In this document: positions 36,555 to 46,224 of the stretch, in pieces | How the letters are laid out: every line of letters begins with the position of its first letter | Numbering within the stretch: position 1 is the first letter of the stretch | From: Sporosarcina sp. P13 | Lineage (GTDB): Bacteria; Bacillota; Bacilli; Bacillales_A; Planococcaceae | DNA: 58,550 nucleotides | Assembly: GCF_002743055.1 (NCBI RefSeq) | Contig: NZ_PDYM01000018.1 | Location: 1-58,550, forward strand | Direction: 5' to 3' | Made by a program: the position numbers and the translations under genes | Notes under the pieces: generated by a model | Database searches by the model: none | The model's input: only the letters and a program-made list of their open reading frames with translations | What the model was told of the DNA's origin: nothing

Positions 36555-37766
36555 TTGATTCCAAAATTAGACGAATATAAAAAACAATTTGACATAAAAA
36601 GTGATGATGCGATTAAGCCAGGACTAGACGCGATAGAAGAGGCGCTTGCGAATGTACTGAATCCAGAAAAAGATTTACGCATCATTCATGTGGCAGGCAC
36701 GAACGGTAAAGGTTCGACCATTGCGGTTATGGAAGCAGTCCTACAAGCACATGGTTTCGAAACAGGCGTTTTTTCTTCGCCAGCGATGCTTGATCTACAT
36801 GACCAAATTCGAATCAACGAAAAACCCATCACAGCCGATGAACTAGCGTATGTATTTGAAGAAATGGAAGCCGCAGGACTAAGCGGCATGCTGACAGACT
36901 TTGAATTACTGACAGTCGCTGCGTTTTTAGCTTTCCGCAACGCTACACCGGATTACGTTTTACTCGAAACGGGCATGGGTGGCAGACTCGATAGCACGAA
37001 TGTCGTCACGCCACTAGTTTCCGTCATCACATCTATCGCGCTCGATCACACCGGATTTCTTGGTGATACGGTGGGAAAAATCACTTCACATAAAGCGGGC
37101 ATTATCAAACCGTATATTCCTGTCGTCGTAGGAGATTTACCAAATGAAGCAAAAGACGTTATTCTAGCAGAAGCTATACATACTAAAAGTCTAGTGCGAG
37201 CCTATGGAGAAAATTTCACTATGAAACAAGAAGAAATCGAAATCTTCCGCGGTATGAACACATTCGAACTCCCTACACGAAACATGAAGGGCCCCCACCA
37301 AGCAATCAATCACGCAGTCGCACTCGAAGCGTTATCAGTAGCAGGCGTACCGTTAAAACAGGAAAAAGTCGCAAAGGCAATCGCCGGCGTACAGTTACCG
37401 TTCCGCTTTCAGGAAATTAGCGAAAACGTTTATATCGATGGTGCACATAATCCAGCAGCAGCTACTATGTTAGTGCGTACGATAGAAGAACAATTTCCAG
37501 GAGAAAAGGTAGACTGGGTTGTTGGGATGTTGAATACGAAGGACTATGGCGAGACATTGAAGATTCTTGCACCACTTGCAAACAGTTTTACGTTTGTGGA
37601 TTTTCCCCATGGGCAGGCAGCGAAAGCAGAGGATTTACAGGTAGTATGTCCAATAGAAAATAGTAGGATAGTCTCGTTAGAAGAAATTGATTTAAAGAAT
37701 ATTGAAAAAACAGTAAAAGTAGTCGTCGGCTCACTTTACTTATTGAGTTCTTTAATGAGACAATAG
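36555..37766 (+). CDS. folC: Folylpolyglutamate synthase / dihydrofolate synthase
   Basis: A 403-residue Mur-ligase-type enzyme: P-loop VAGTNGKGSTIAVMEA (about 46-61), ETGMGGRLDSTNVV, IALDHTGFLGDTVGKIT and, in the C-terminal domain, YIDGAHNPAA. It adds glutamates to folates and may also form dihydrofolate. TTG 36555 has AGGAGG 7 bases before it. In Bacillus folC directly follows valS; here about 5 kb of accessory genes separate them. No clear terminator follows. Confidence 0.97.
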   Translation: MIPKLDEYKKQFDIKSDDAIKPGLDAIEEALANVLNPEKDLRIIHVAGTNGKGSTIAVMEAVLQAHGFETGVFSSPAMLDLHDQIRINEKPITADELAYVFEEMEAAGLSGMLTDFELLTVAAFLAFRNATPDYVLLETGMGGRLDSTNVVTPLVSVITSIALDHTGFLGDTVGKITSHKAGIIKPYIPVVVGDLPNEAKDVILAEAIHTKSLVRAYGENFTMKQEEIEIFRGMNTFELPTRNMKGPHQAINHAVALEALSVAGVPLKQEKVAKAIAGVQLPFRFQEISENVYIDGAHNPAAATMLVRTIEEQFPGEKVDWVVGMLNTKDYGETLKILAPLANSFTFVDFPHGQAAKAEDLQVVCPIENSRIVSLEEIDLKNIEKTVKVVVGSLYLLSSLMRQ

Positions 37767-37876
37767 GCTTAACGTAATAGGTTTTTTAGACTGGTTTTTT
37801 ATTGGGAATATATTTAGTTTGATATGGAGTAGTAGGAAATGCCGAGTGTGAAGGTTACAGGGAGGGTGATTACGTC

Positions 37877-38317
37877 ATGAAAGTTAGTGATGGGAAAGGC
37901 TTTACCTTAGTAGAGGTACTTGCTGCATTGACGGTTTTGGGTATAGTATTCGTTGGCTTCATGACGATTTATCCCCAGATGACTAACTTTAATGCAAGAA
38001 CAGAGGCTAAACTAGAAACAATGAATTTAGCAAAAAGAGAATTAGCCTTTTGGAAAGAAAATCCTCTTCTTTTAGAAGACAATAATCAGTTGACAGAAAT
38101 TCCGCCGGATCATACATCTAAACCAGGCTATATCATTTATGAGTATACCTATGAAGCAGAGCCATCTTTCAAATATCAAGTAACCTACAAAACTGCAACC
38201 GATTTGACTGCACCGCTAGTATCGGAAGTTTCATTGCATAGAATCCACGTCGTAGTCTTCAAAGGTGATCGAGAGGTAAGTGAAACATTTGGTTACATGG
38301 AAAAACCTGTGGATTGA
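37877..38317 (+). CDS. Minor type IV pilin
   Basis: A 146-residue prepilin: short basic leader MKVSDGKG, cleavage before FTLVEVLAALTVLGIVFVG with the conserved Glu at +5, then a hydrophobic N-terminal helix and a globular beta-rich domain. It would be processed by the prepilin peptidase at 48847 and assembled by PilB/PilC. AGGGAGGGTG lies upstream of ATG 37877. It begins the type IV pilus locus and almost touches the next minor pilin. Confidence 0.92.
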   Translation: MKVSDGKGFTLVEVLAALTVLGIVFVGFMTIYPQMTNFNARTEAKLETMNLAKRELAFWKENPLLLEDNNQLTEIPPDHTSKPGYIIYEYTYEAEPSFKYQVTYKTATDLTAPLVSEVSLHRIHVVVFKGDREVSETFGYMEKPVD

Positions 38318-38331
38318 AAGGAGGATTTATC

Positions 38332-38796
38332 ATTAAACAAGATGAACGAGGTATGACGCTCGTTGAGACGTTGGCTACTTTGTTACTTGTGACTCTAGTT
38401 GTAAGTTTGATATGGACAACGTTTTTTATTAGTTCACGGCATAATGTTATGGAGACGCACAAATTAAGACTTCAGCAAGATGGAAATTATATTACTGCGG
38501 AAATTCAGCGGCTTCATCGCATTTGTGACGAGTATGAACTTGTGATAACAGCTAACAAAGTTAGTGTAGAGAATTGTGATAGTGATAAACCCAATACGCC
38601 AAAGAACTATACTATAACCAAAGAGTATATTTATAGTCTAGAAGAACAAGAGCCAACTACAGAAGAAGTGCGATATTCGATACTACGAAGTAATAAAGAT
38701 CTGTATATTAGTGAATTCAAAATAACAGATCCGAGAGAGACTAAATGGAACATAACTTTTCCGCTAATGGCATCTAGATATAAAAAGTCTTCTTGA
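38332..38796 (+). CDS. Minor type IV pilin with probable ATT start
   Basis: A protein of about 154 residues with prepilin leader KQDERG, cleavage before MTLVETLATLLLVTLVVSL, and Glu at +5. There is no ATG, GTG or TTG at a good place: TTG 38314 overlaps the ribosome site itself, and the only ATG (38353) would remove the leader. The strong AAAGGAGG (38317-38324) sits 7 bases before ATT 38332, which is the best start, giving fMet-KQDERG. It follows the first minor pilin by 14 bases. ATC 38329 is a less likely alternative. Confidence 0.85.
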   Translation: MKQDERGMTLVETLATLLLVTLVVSLIWTTFFISSRHNVMETHKLRLQQDGNYITAEIQRLHRICDEYELVITANKVSVENCDSDKPNTPKNYTITKEYIYSLEEQEPTTEEVRYSILRSNKDLYISEFKITDPRETKWNITFPLMASRYKKSS

Positions 38797-38813
38797 TGTG
38801 AGGATGATAAATC

Positions 38814-40181
38814 ATGGATAAAAGTAAGAATGAGAATGGCTACGTTTTAATTATAGTGTTGTTTGCGATTGTTTTTATCATGATTACTAGCGCAGTGTTT
38901 ATGAGAGGTGCCCTAAGCAATGCCAAACAAGAGCAAATAGTTGATACAAATAATTTAGCGATTATGGCTGCTGAAATGGGCGTGGACTATTACAAATGGA
39001 ACTATATTAATAAGTACAACGATGTTAAGGGTCAGGTATGGGAAGATTATAAAGAAATATACTCAGTGGAAAGAATGAAGATTCAAAGTAGTAACGATAT
39101 AAATAAAGAACAGCAATTAGCGGATTTGCCAGCAAAGATTAGAAAAGATGCAGTGAAGGCGTTATGGGCGATATTAGATAATTATACAATTACACCGGCA
39201 AATTTGGCTGGTGAAAAGTACTCTTTTACAGATAAAGATTTTAACATCGTACAAGATCTTACTAATTACTCAGTATCAATCTCTGGTGATGTTCAAGGGG
39301 TATACCGAGGAAATGATAAAATGCTGAACTTTAAATTGGTTTTTACAATGCCTGAATTTGATGAAGATGAAGATGAAGATAGTGGATCACAGCCGAGCGG
39401 CGGAGTGAAAGATTTAACTTGGTTTGTGGATAATAATTTACCTTTTATTACTAAACCTTCATTACAATGTCCTACAGGTAAAAAAGCAAATGTAACAGGT
39501 AAAAAGTGTGTGTTTTCTGATGTGAATTTAATTGAAAATGCAAATAATTCAACTTTATATTTCGACGGAGATGCCACAAAAGAACCTAATGGTAACTTGG
39601 GTGGAAATGTTAAAGGGAGCAAATTTTATGTTACAGGTGAACTTGCTTCGTTCAATCTTAATAACATGGAGAACGGTGAGTTTTATGCAAAGGGTAATAT
39701 TGCTTTTAAAAACATGCAAAATATCAAAAACGTCAACTTTTTTACAAAAGGTAATTTCACAGCAGAGCAAGTTGATCTATCAGGATCTTTCGTAGCGATG
39801 GGTGGAAACTTCAAACCGTCGAAGCATGTCAAACTTATCGGAAACAGTGTTTTGGCAATACGGAATGACTGGGAAGCAAATAGTTTCTCTCAAGAGATAT
39901 CTAGTGGTTCTAAAGCTTGTGTAGGCGGTTCTGTTAATTTAAAAGAAATTACTGTTAGTGGTACTGGTAAGTTATATTATGTCGCTGAAAAAGCGAAAAC
40001 TGCTGGTGTGACTATTATTCCAAGTAAACATTTCCGGATTAGTGAAGCAGATTATGTTAAAGACCCTAATAATCTATTCAAGAACTGTCAAGGTGGCGGA
40101 ACTGTAGTGACTGATCCGAGTTCCCCAGATTTGAATGAACCTGCTTGGATTGATCCCGAGATAGAAGTATTTTATTACTAG
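38814..40181 (+). CDS. PilX-like pilus assembly protein with repetitive C-terminal domain
   Basis: A 455-residue protein beginning NENGYVLIIVLFAIVFIMIT: a prepilin-like helix after glycine but without Glu at +5, as in PilX-type minor pilins. The middle has an acidic linker (EDEDEDSG). The C-terminal half shows repeated short strands (NMENGEFYAKGNIAFKNMQ, NVNFFTKGNFTAEQVDLSG) that could form a beta-helix, and two cysteines in a CPTGKK...CVF segment. It may form a pilus tip or adhesive component; this is inference. AGGATGATAAATC lies before ATG 38814. Confidence 0.8.
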   Translation: MDKSKNENGYVLIIVLFAIVFIMITSAVFMRGALSNAKQEQIVDTNNLAIMAAEMGVDYYKWNYINKYNDVKGQVWEDYKEIYSVERMKIQSSNDINKEQQLADLPAKIRKDAVKALWAILDNYTITPANLAGEKYSFTDKDFNIVQDLTNYSVSISGDVQGVYRGNDKMLNFKLVFTMPEFDEDEDEDSGSQPSGGVKDLTWFVDNNLPFITKPSLQCPTGKKANVTGKKCVFSDVNLIENANNSTLYFDGDATKEPNGNLGGNVKGSKFYVTGELASFNLNNMENGEFYAKGNIAFKNMQNIKNVNFFTKGNFTAEQVDLSGSFVAMGGNFKPSKHVKLIGNSVLAIRNDWEANSFSQEISSGSKACVGGSVNLKEITVSGTGKLYYVAEKAKTAGVTIIPSKHFRISEADYVKDPNNLFKNCQGGGTVVTDPSSPDLNEPAWIDPEIEVFYY

Positions 40182-40212
40182 GCTAGTACATTACATTGTG
40201 AGGCGATAACTA

Positions 40213-41661
40213 TTGAAAAATAAACTATACAAAATCAGCCTATCTTTAGGCGCATTACTACTTGTAATTTCCACGATATTCGCACAGCAAGCCTATGCCG
40301 GCGACGGGTTCTTCTCCAACATCAAACGGTTCGATAAGCATACTTATGCTGGACCGTTTAATATCTCCAAACTAAACCGTAAGAAAGCGAAACAGAAACT
40401 GACGACTGACTTTGTGGAGTTAGAACAGAATTTGGCAGTGAAATTAATTGTACAAGATTTATATGTGGATGTTCCCTCTGAAGCGGTAACGTTCGATGTC
40501 GATGCGACAGTGGATCAAGCTTCATCGGGACAAGAAAATGCATTAATTGCCACTGTATCGCGAGACGGATTACGTACCGTATTAACACAGAATTTTAGTT
40601 CGCTCGTCTTTACTGAAGATGAAGTCGATACACTCGCTTCACAAATTGAATCACAATTACGTAGCGGAATTATGCCACAGCATATTTATTTAGCAAAATC
40701 GATACCGGAGTTATATGAACAAGCGCAAACGATTGCTTCGGCAACGTACGCAACCAAGCAGTTAACTAAAGGATTGCGATTATTACTGGATGATCTAAAT
40801 GGTGCAGAAATCCAACCAAACTCGACTTTCTCATTTCAGGAGTTCGTGAAAGACAGAGAGTCAGTCGTTGCAAGTGATCAGGACATGTCTATAATGGCAT
40901 CGTTACTGTATGAAACAGCATTGCAAACGAACTGGATTATTGACGAACGCAGTATTGGTAACGAGTTAACTGAAGGTGTGCAACCTGGTTTTGAAGCGGT
41001 AGTGAATCGCAAGTTGGATCTCGATCTACAAGTAACGAATCCAAACCAGACAGTGTTTACCTTGCATACCAAGTGGGATAATTCTCAAATCACACTTTCT
41101 ATTGAAGGACTTCCTTTCATGCATACGTATCTTCCGGAAGTCGAAAATTTAAAACTATATAATCCGAAAACGGTTGTTCAATATAGTGCATTCATTCCGT
41201 CTGGTAGGGTACAAACGATTAATAAAGGTAAAAAAGCAATGGAAGCTACGGTTAAGCGAAGTATCCTGTTGAATGGTTCTCTACTAGACTATGAAGATAT
41301 TTCGATTGATTTCTATACGCCACAGTCGAAAGTGGAACGTCGTAACTTGACTCGTCCCAAAACTTTGACGGCTGGTAGTGCGGATGGGACGAATAGTGGA
41401 TCGGATCTAAATCCAGATTCAAGTTCACCTACTGCAGGAGGGAATTCTTCAACAGATGGATCAGCTAATGGAAGTGATTCCGGCAAGCCTGGATCGTCTA
41501 GTAGTAACGGCTCGTCTAATGGCAATACGTCAGATAAATCGGGAATATCAGGTGGAAATGATTCAGGTAACCCGAACGCATCTGGAGGCCAAAACAAGGA
41601 CGAAGTATTTTACGATAAAGGTGGAAATCGCGTCGATAAAAATGGTGATCCGCTTGATTGA
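40213..41661 (+). CDS. Secreted degenerate VanW-like protein in the pilus locus
   Basis: A 482-residue secreted protein: signal peptide (about 1-28, ending QQAYA), a beta-rich N-terminal part, then a VanW-like region (about 200-310: IQPNSTFSFQEFV, SIMASLLYETALQTNWIIDERS, LDLDLQVTNP). The glycine-cysteine motif of ordinary VanW domains (GGGxCQ) is replaced, so any activity is doubtful. The tail from about 390 is Ser/Gly/Asn-rich and low-complexity. TTG 40213 follows GTGAGG. Lying between minor pilin and pilB genes, it probably serves pilus assembly at the cell wall. Confidence 0.75.
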   Translation: MKNKLYKISLSLGALLLVISTIFAQQAYAGDGFFSNIKRFDKHTYAGPFNISKLNRKKAKQKLTTDFVELEQNLAVKLIVQDLYVDVPSEAVTFDVDATVDQASSGQENALIATVSRDGLRTVLTQNFSSLVFTEDEVDTLASQIESQLRSGIMPQHIYLAKSIPELYEQAQTIASATYATKQLTKGLRLLLDDLNGAEIQPNSTFSFQEFVKDRESVVASDQDMSIMASLLYETALQTNWIIDERSIGNELTEGVQPGFEAVVNRKLDLDLQVTNPNQTVFTLHTKWDNSQITLSIEGLPFMHTYLPEVENLKLYNPKTVVQYSAFIPSGRVQTINKGKKAMEATVKRSILLNGSLLDYEDISIDFYTPQSKVERRNLTRPKTLTAGSADGTNSGSDLNPDSSSPTAGGNSSTDGSANGSDSGKPGSSSSNGSSNGNTSDKSGISGGNDSGNPNASGGQNKDEVFYDKGGNRVDKNGDPLD

Positions 41662-41676
41662 TAAAGGAGGGGTCTA

Positions 41677-43344
41677 ATGGTAGTCACTAGAAAACGTCTA
41701 GGGGATTTATTGATAGAGTCGGGTTTGCTGACGGATGAGCAATTAATGGTAACATTAAAAGATAAACCGCGTGATCAACGTTTGGGGGATGCGTTATTGC
41801 AGCGTGGGTATATTACGGAGCAGCAATTGATCGAAGTGCTCGAGTTCCAGATAGGAATTCCGCACGTAAACTTATTCAGATATCCGTTTGACCCGAAGCT
41901 CTTTAATATTGTGCCCAAAGGATTGGCCAAGCAGAAAATGATTGTGCCGTTGAAGAAAGATGGAGATAAGTTATTCGTCGCGATGGCGGACCCGATGGAC
42001 TATAATACGATCGAAGATTTACGTTTATCGACGGGCTTCCATATTGAAACAGCGATTGCCTCGAAGGACGATATTACTCGAACAATCACTCGATATTATG
42101 ATGATGAAATATTCGATGATCTACTATTCGAAGAGCCGGAAACGCCGCTAGAACAACTGCAACAGCAAGAAGAATTAATCGATCAAGATTCTCCAGTAGT
42201 CCGTCTCGTCAATCAGATTATTTCAAGTGCGGTATCGATGAAAGCGAGTGATATTCATATTGACCCACAAGAGCGCCAAGTTGTCATCCGTTTTCGAATC
42301 GATGGGAAACTTCAGACGGAGCGGGCATTACCGAAGCATATGCAAGCGATGCTCTTGGCGCGTATTAAAATCATGGGCAACTTGAATATTACAGAATCAC
42401 GTATTCCACAAGATGGTCGTTTTAAAGTAACAATTGATTTCCGACCGATTGACTTGCGTTTATCAACGTTGCCAACTGTTTTCGGTGAAAAAATTGTTAT
42501 GCGGATTTTAGACTTAAGTAGCTCGTTAAATGATTTAGCGAAGTTAGGGTTTGGTGAGACAAATTTGCAACGTTTTTTAGTGGAAATTGAAAAGCCGAAC
42601 GGAATTATTTTAATTTCGGGTCCTACAGGTTCCGGGAAATCGTCTACTCTATACGCGGCGTTGAATCGATTGAATAATGAAGATGTCAATATCATTACGA
42701 TTGAAGATCCAGTCGAGTATCAATTAGAAGGAATCAACCAAATTCAAGTGAATCCTAATGTAGGTTTAACGTTTGCGGCAGGTTTACGTTCGATTTTGCG
42801 GCAAGATCCAGATGTGGTCATGGTCGGGGAAATCCGAGATAAAGAAACGGTAGAAATTGCGATTCGTGCATCTTTAACTGGACACTTAGTACTAAGTACG
42901 ATCCACACGAATGATTCCGTCGCTTCGATTTCTCGTTTGCTTGAAATGGGTGTTGAACCTTTCTTGCTGACAGCTTCCTTGAATGCGATTGTGGCGCAAC
43001 GTTTGATCAGACGCGTGTGCCGTGACTGTGGAACAAGGCAACCAGCAACTGAACGCGAGAAAGCAATCTTTTCCAAGCGTGGGATGACAATTGATGAGAT
43101 TCATCGTGGATCAGGTTGTGCTGCATGTAATATGACGGGTTATCGAGGGCGTATTGCGATTCATGAGGTGCTAATTATTAATGCAGAAATGCGTGACGCG
43201 ATTAACAAAGAAGCAGCGCCGACTGTATTTCGTGAAATTGCAGAGAAGAGTAAAACGATTTTCCTGATAGACGACGGATTGGAAAAAGTAAAACAAGGTA
43301 TTACAACAACAGAAGAAGTGTTGCGAATAGCCTTGATTGAATAG
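41677..43344 (+). CDS. pilB: Type IV pilus extension ATPase PilB
   Basis: A 555-residue GspE/PilB-type ATPase. The N-terminal MshEN-like domain (LGDLLIESGLLTDEQL, repeated as LGDALLQRGYITEQQL) is followed by the ATPase core with Walker A GPTGSGKSS, Asp box GEIRDKETVEIAI, His box LSTIHTND, and a zinc motif CRDCG...CAAC. It powers pilus extension. AAAGGAGGGG precedes ATG 41677. pilT follows 11 bases after its stop. Confidence 0.96.
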   Translation: MVVTRKRLGDLLIESGLLTDEQLMVTLKDKPRDQRLGDALLQRGYITEQQLIEVLEFQIGIPHVNLFRYPFDPKLFNIVPKGLAKQKMIVPLKKDGDKLFVAMADPMDYNTIEDLRLSTGFHIETAIASKDDITRTITRYYDDEIFDDLLFEEPETPLEQLQQQEELIDQDSPVVRLVNQIISSAVSMKASDIHIDPQERQVVIRFRIDGKLQTERALPKHMQAMLLARIKIMGNLNITESRIPQDGRFKVTIDFRPIDLRLSTLPTVFGEKIVMRILDLSSSLNDLAKLGFGETNLQRFLVEIEKPNGIILISGPTGSGKSSTLYAALNRLNNEDVNIITIEDPVEYQLEGINQIQVNPNVGLTFAAGLRSILRQDPDVVMVGEIRDKETVEIAIRASLTGHLVLSTIHTNDSVASISRLLEMGVEPFLLTASLNAIVAQRLIRRVCRDCGTRQPATEREKAIFSKRGMTIDEIHRGSGCAACNMTGYRGRIAIHEVLIINAEMRDAINKEAAPTVFREIAEKSKTIFLIDDGLEKVKQGITTTEEVLRIALIE

Positions 43345-43355
43345 GAGTGTGTGCA

Positions 43356-44393
43356 ATGCTCGAACGAATTGATCAAGTACTGACGGAAGCTTTCAATAAT
43401 AAGGCGTCTGATATTCACTTAACTGTCGGTGTACCTCCGATTTTTCGTGTGCATGGAGATTTAAAGCGTTATGGAGAAACACCGTTAACGCCAGAAGATA
43501 CCGAGAAAATTGCTTTTCAAACGATACCGGAAAAGATGCTTGCTGCGTTTAGAGAAGCGGGGCAGATCGATTATTCTTATGAAATAGCAGGTGTCTCTCG
43601 TTTTCGTGTCAATGCGTTCCAACAACGCGGTTCGATTTCATTAGCATTCCGGACGATTCCTACGACAATCCCTACGATTGACGATTTGAATATGCCGGCA
43701 ACACTTATGAATTTGGCGGGAACTGCTCAAGGCTTGATTTTAGTTACTGGTCCTACAGGTTCAGGAAAGTCTACGACTCTAGCCGCGATGATTCGTTATA
43801 TGAATGAAACGATGAGAAAGCATATTATTACGCTTGAAGATCCGATTGAATATATGCATGATCATGGTACATCGATTATTGATCAGCGGGAAGTTGGTTT
43901 TGATACGTTGACGTTTGCGGATGGTTTGCGTGCGGCATTACGTCAAGATCCAGATGTTATTCTTGTAGGAGAGATGCGAGATTTGGAGACGATTTCTACC
44001 GCGATTACAGCGGCAGAAACGGGTCACTTAGTGCTTGCGACGTTGCATACATGGAGTGCGGCTTCAACGATCGATAGAATCATAGACGTGTTTCCACATG
44101 GTCAACAGTCGCAAATCCGCGTGCAGTTGTCTGGTGTACTGAAGGCTGTTGTGTCACAACGTTTGTTTAAGACGATGGATGGAAAAGGCCGACGTGCAGC
44201 GACAGAAATTATGATTAATAATGCGGCGGTATCGAATTTGATACGCTCAGAAAAGGTGCACCAGATTCCGAACGTGATTCAGACGAGCCGAGCGAGTGGA
44301 ATGCATATGATGGATCATTCGGTGAAAAGTTTGATGGAGCAAAGGATTATATCCTATGAAGCGGCACTTCCGTTTTTACAAGGAGATGACTGA
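43356..44393 (+). CDS. pilT: Type IV pilus retraction ATPase PilT
   Basis: A 345-residue ATPase: Walker A GPTGSGKST, HIITLEDPIEYMH, Walker B region DPDVILVGEMRDLETI and the His box LATLHTWSAA, where many PilT have HTN(S/T). It has no MshEN domain or zinc motif, which separates it from PilB. It depolymerises pilins for retraction. GGAG lies 8 bases before ATG 43356; the earlier in-frame GTG 43347 overlaps that site. Confidence 0.94.
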   Translation: MLERIDQVLTEAFNNKASDIHLTVGVPPIFRVHGDLKRYGETPLTPEDTEKIAFQTIPEKMLAAFREAGQIDYSYEIAGVSRFRVNAFQQRGSISLAFRTIPTTIPTIDDLNMPATLMNLAGTAQGLILVTGPTGSGKSTTLAAMIRYMNETMRKHIITLEDPIEYMHDHGTSIIDQREVGFDTLTFADGLRAALRQDPDVILVGEMRDLETISTAITAAETGHLVLATLHTWSAASTIDRIIDVFPHGQQSQIRVQLSGVLKAVVSQRLFKTMDGKGRRAATEIMINNAAVSNLIRSEKVHQIPNVIQTSRASGMHMMDHSVKSLMEQRIISYEAALPFLQGDD

Positions 44394-44395
44394 GC

Positions 44396-45607
44396 ATGGC
44401 GCGTTTTACGTATGAAGGGCGTGACGCGAAATCTATCCGTCGCGGATCGGTAACGGCAACGAATAAGAGAGATGCAGCGATAAAGTTGAAAAACCAAGGG
44501 ATTCGTGTAGTTAGTATCGTGGAACAACAAGAAACGGCATTGACGAAAGAGATTACGATTGGAAGTCCTGTTAAACGAGATCAACTTATTATGTTTTTGC
44601 GTCAGTTTTCGACGTTGTTGCAAGCGGGTGTAACGATTGTGGATGCGGTTCGGATTTTATCTAAGCAAGTAGAGCAAGTAAGGTTTCGGAAAATATTAGC
44701 TGCGATACAAGAGGATTTACGGACTGGAACACCATTGTCGGTCGCTTTTGGGAAGCATCCGAAAGTATTTGAACCGTTAATCTTAAATATGATTGGTGCA
44801 GGAGAAGTATCTGGAACGGTAGATGAGGCACTTGATCGGTTGGCTGATCATTTTGAGAAGGCTTACCGAACGAGACAGAAAGTCATGTCAGCGTTGGCTT
44901 ATCCAATCGTCGTAGGAATCGTTGCGATTGGTGTTGTTGTTTTCCTATTATGGTTTGTTGTGCCGATGTTTGTTGATATGTTTGCTAGTATTGGCGGTGA
45001 ATTGCCTTGGTTGACGCGTGCTGTCATGGCAGCGAGTGCGTGGATTGAGAGTTACTGGTATCTTCTTATTCTAATTGTTTCAGCGATTGTAGTAGGCTTT
45101 ATGTTGTTGCGTAGTAATCCAAAAGGGAAATATACAGTAGATACGATCGTGCTTCGATTACCGATCTTTGGCCCAATCGTTCAAAAAGCTGCTCTGGCAA
45201 TGATGACGCGAACGTTGAGCTCTATGTTTTCTAGTTCGGTGCCAATCTTGCAGTCATTGTCCATGACTGAGCGGGTAATAGGTAATAAGGTCATTGCGAA
45301 AGTAATAGGCGAATCAAGGGAATCAATGGAACGTGGTGGTTCATTGACAGAACCGATGTTAAATCATTGGGCGTTTCCGCCATTAATCCCTCATATGATT
45401 GCGATAGGAGAGGAAACTGGTTCTTTGGACTCCATGTTAGCGAAAGTGGCTGATTTCTATGAAAAAGAAGTAGAAGCCGCTACGGATCGCTTAAAGGCGC
45501 TAATCGAGCCATTAATGATTGTTTTCTTAGCTGCAATAGTCGGTACTATAGTCTTGGCGATTATGATGCCGATGTTCAGTATGTTTGAACAAATAGATAA
45601 TTTGTAA
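44396..45607 (+). CDS. pilC: Type IV pilus inner-membrane platform protein PilC
   Basis: A 403-residue GspF/PilC protein with two repeated cytoplasmic-plus-membrane halves: FLRQFSTLLQAGVTIVDAVRI / MIGAGEVSGTVDEALDRLADH and MTRTLSSMFSSSVPILQSLS / MIAIGEETGSLDSMLAKVAD. Three hydrophobic helices are seen near residues 170-190, 220-240 and 375-395. It links PilB/PilT to the growing fibre. AAGGAGATGACTGAGC precedes ATG 44396, 2 bases after pilT. Confidence 0.95.
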   Translation: MARFTYEGRDAKSIRRGSVTATNKRDAAIKLKNQGIRVVSIVEQQETALTKEITIGSPVKRDQLIMFLRQFSTLLQAGVTIVDAVRILSKQVEQVRFRKILAAIQEDLRTGTPLSVAFGKHPKVFEPLILNMIGAGEVSGTVDEALDRLADHFEKAYRTRQKVMSALAYPIVVGIVAIGVVVFLLWFVVPMFVDMFASIGGELPWLTRAVMAASAWIESYWYLLILIVSAIVVGFMLLRSNPKGKYTVDTIVLRLPIFGPIVQKAALAMMTRTLSSMFSSSVPILQSLSMTERVIGNKVIAKVIGESRESMERGGSLTEPMLNHWAFPPLIPHMIAIGEETGSLDSMLAKVADFYEKEVEAATDRLKALIEPLMIVFLAAIVGTIVLAIMMPMFSMFEQIDNL

Positions 45608-45677
45608 CAGAATTCATGTTTTTATATTGAATAAGAATTTATTTTTCATTTTACTAGTGTTATTCTCCTAATTACTA

Positions 45678-45686
45678 TGGTATACT
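45678..45686 (+). promoter_or_regulatory. Extended -10 promoter of the major pilin
   Basis: TGGTATACT forms an extended -10. The -35 region 17 bases upstream (TGTTAT) is poor. It lies 39 bases before the pilin start. Confidence 0.5.
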
Positions 45687-45724
45687 AGATTCATAGAGTA
45701 GGGGAAACAAGAGGAGGAAAACAA

Positions 45725-46183
45725 ATGAAAAAGTTTCTGAAGAAGAAGTTAAATCAAAAAGGTTTAACGCTTGTTGAGTTGCTAGCGGTTATTGTTATTT
45801 TGGGGATTATCTCTGCGATTGCTGTACCGTCTATCGGGAATATCATCACGAATTCGAAAGTTAATGCTTTGAAGGCTGATGGTCAGAATGTGTTGTCAGC
45901 AGCACAGATGTACTTTGCGGAAACAGGCGGTACAGCGAATGTGGATGGAGATAAAGTAGTTACACAACAGCAGTTAATTGAAGGCGGATTCCTAGAAGAT
46001 GCTGGTGGATTGACAGGCGCAACGGTTAAAAAAGCTGACACAGGAAACACTATTTCTGGTACTGCTACAACGAAAGGTGTTACTGTAGTTTTCAAAGATG
46101 CAACTTCAAGAGATATAACTGATGCTGATGTTAAAGCTACCGATACCACTGCCACAGGTGTTAAGGTAAAGGTAACAAGATAA
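45725..46183 (+). CDS. pilA: Major type IV pilin
   Basis: A 152-residue prepilin: basic leader MKKFLKKKLNQKG, cleavage before LTLVELLAVIVILGIISAI, Glu at +5, long N-terminal helix, then an alanine/threonine-rich globular domain without cysteines. It has its own promoter, a strong GAGGAGG site and its own terminator, which fits an abundant structural subunit. It lies between pilC and the pilM unit. Confidence 0.92.
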   Translation: MKKFLKKKLNQKGLTLVELLAVIVILGIISAIAVPSIGNIITNSKVNALKADGQNVLSAAQMYFAETGGTANVDGDKVVTQQQLIEGGFLEDAGGLTGATVKKADTGNTISGTATTKGVTVVFKDATSRDITDADVKATDTTATGVKVKVTR

Positions 46184-46224
46184 TTACCTTCAAAAGATCA
46201 TAATCCTATAATTATACAATAATA

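Noticed and set aside
36494..36685. N-terminal extension of the first ATP-grasp gene
   Set aside because: It runs through the divergent promoter and the first 130 bases of folC, and the sequence is low-quality serine-rich; TTG 36493 has a proper ribosome site.
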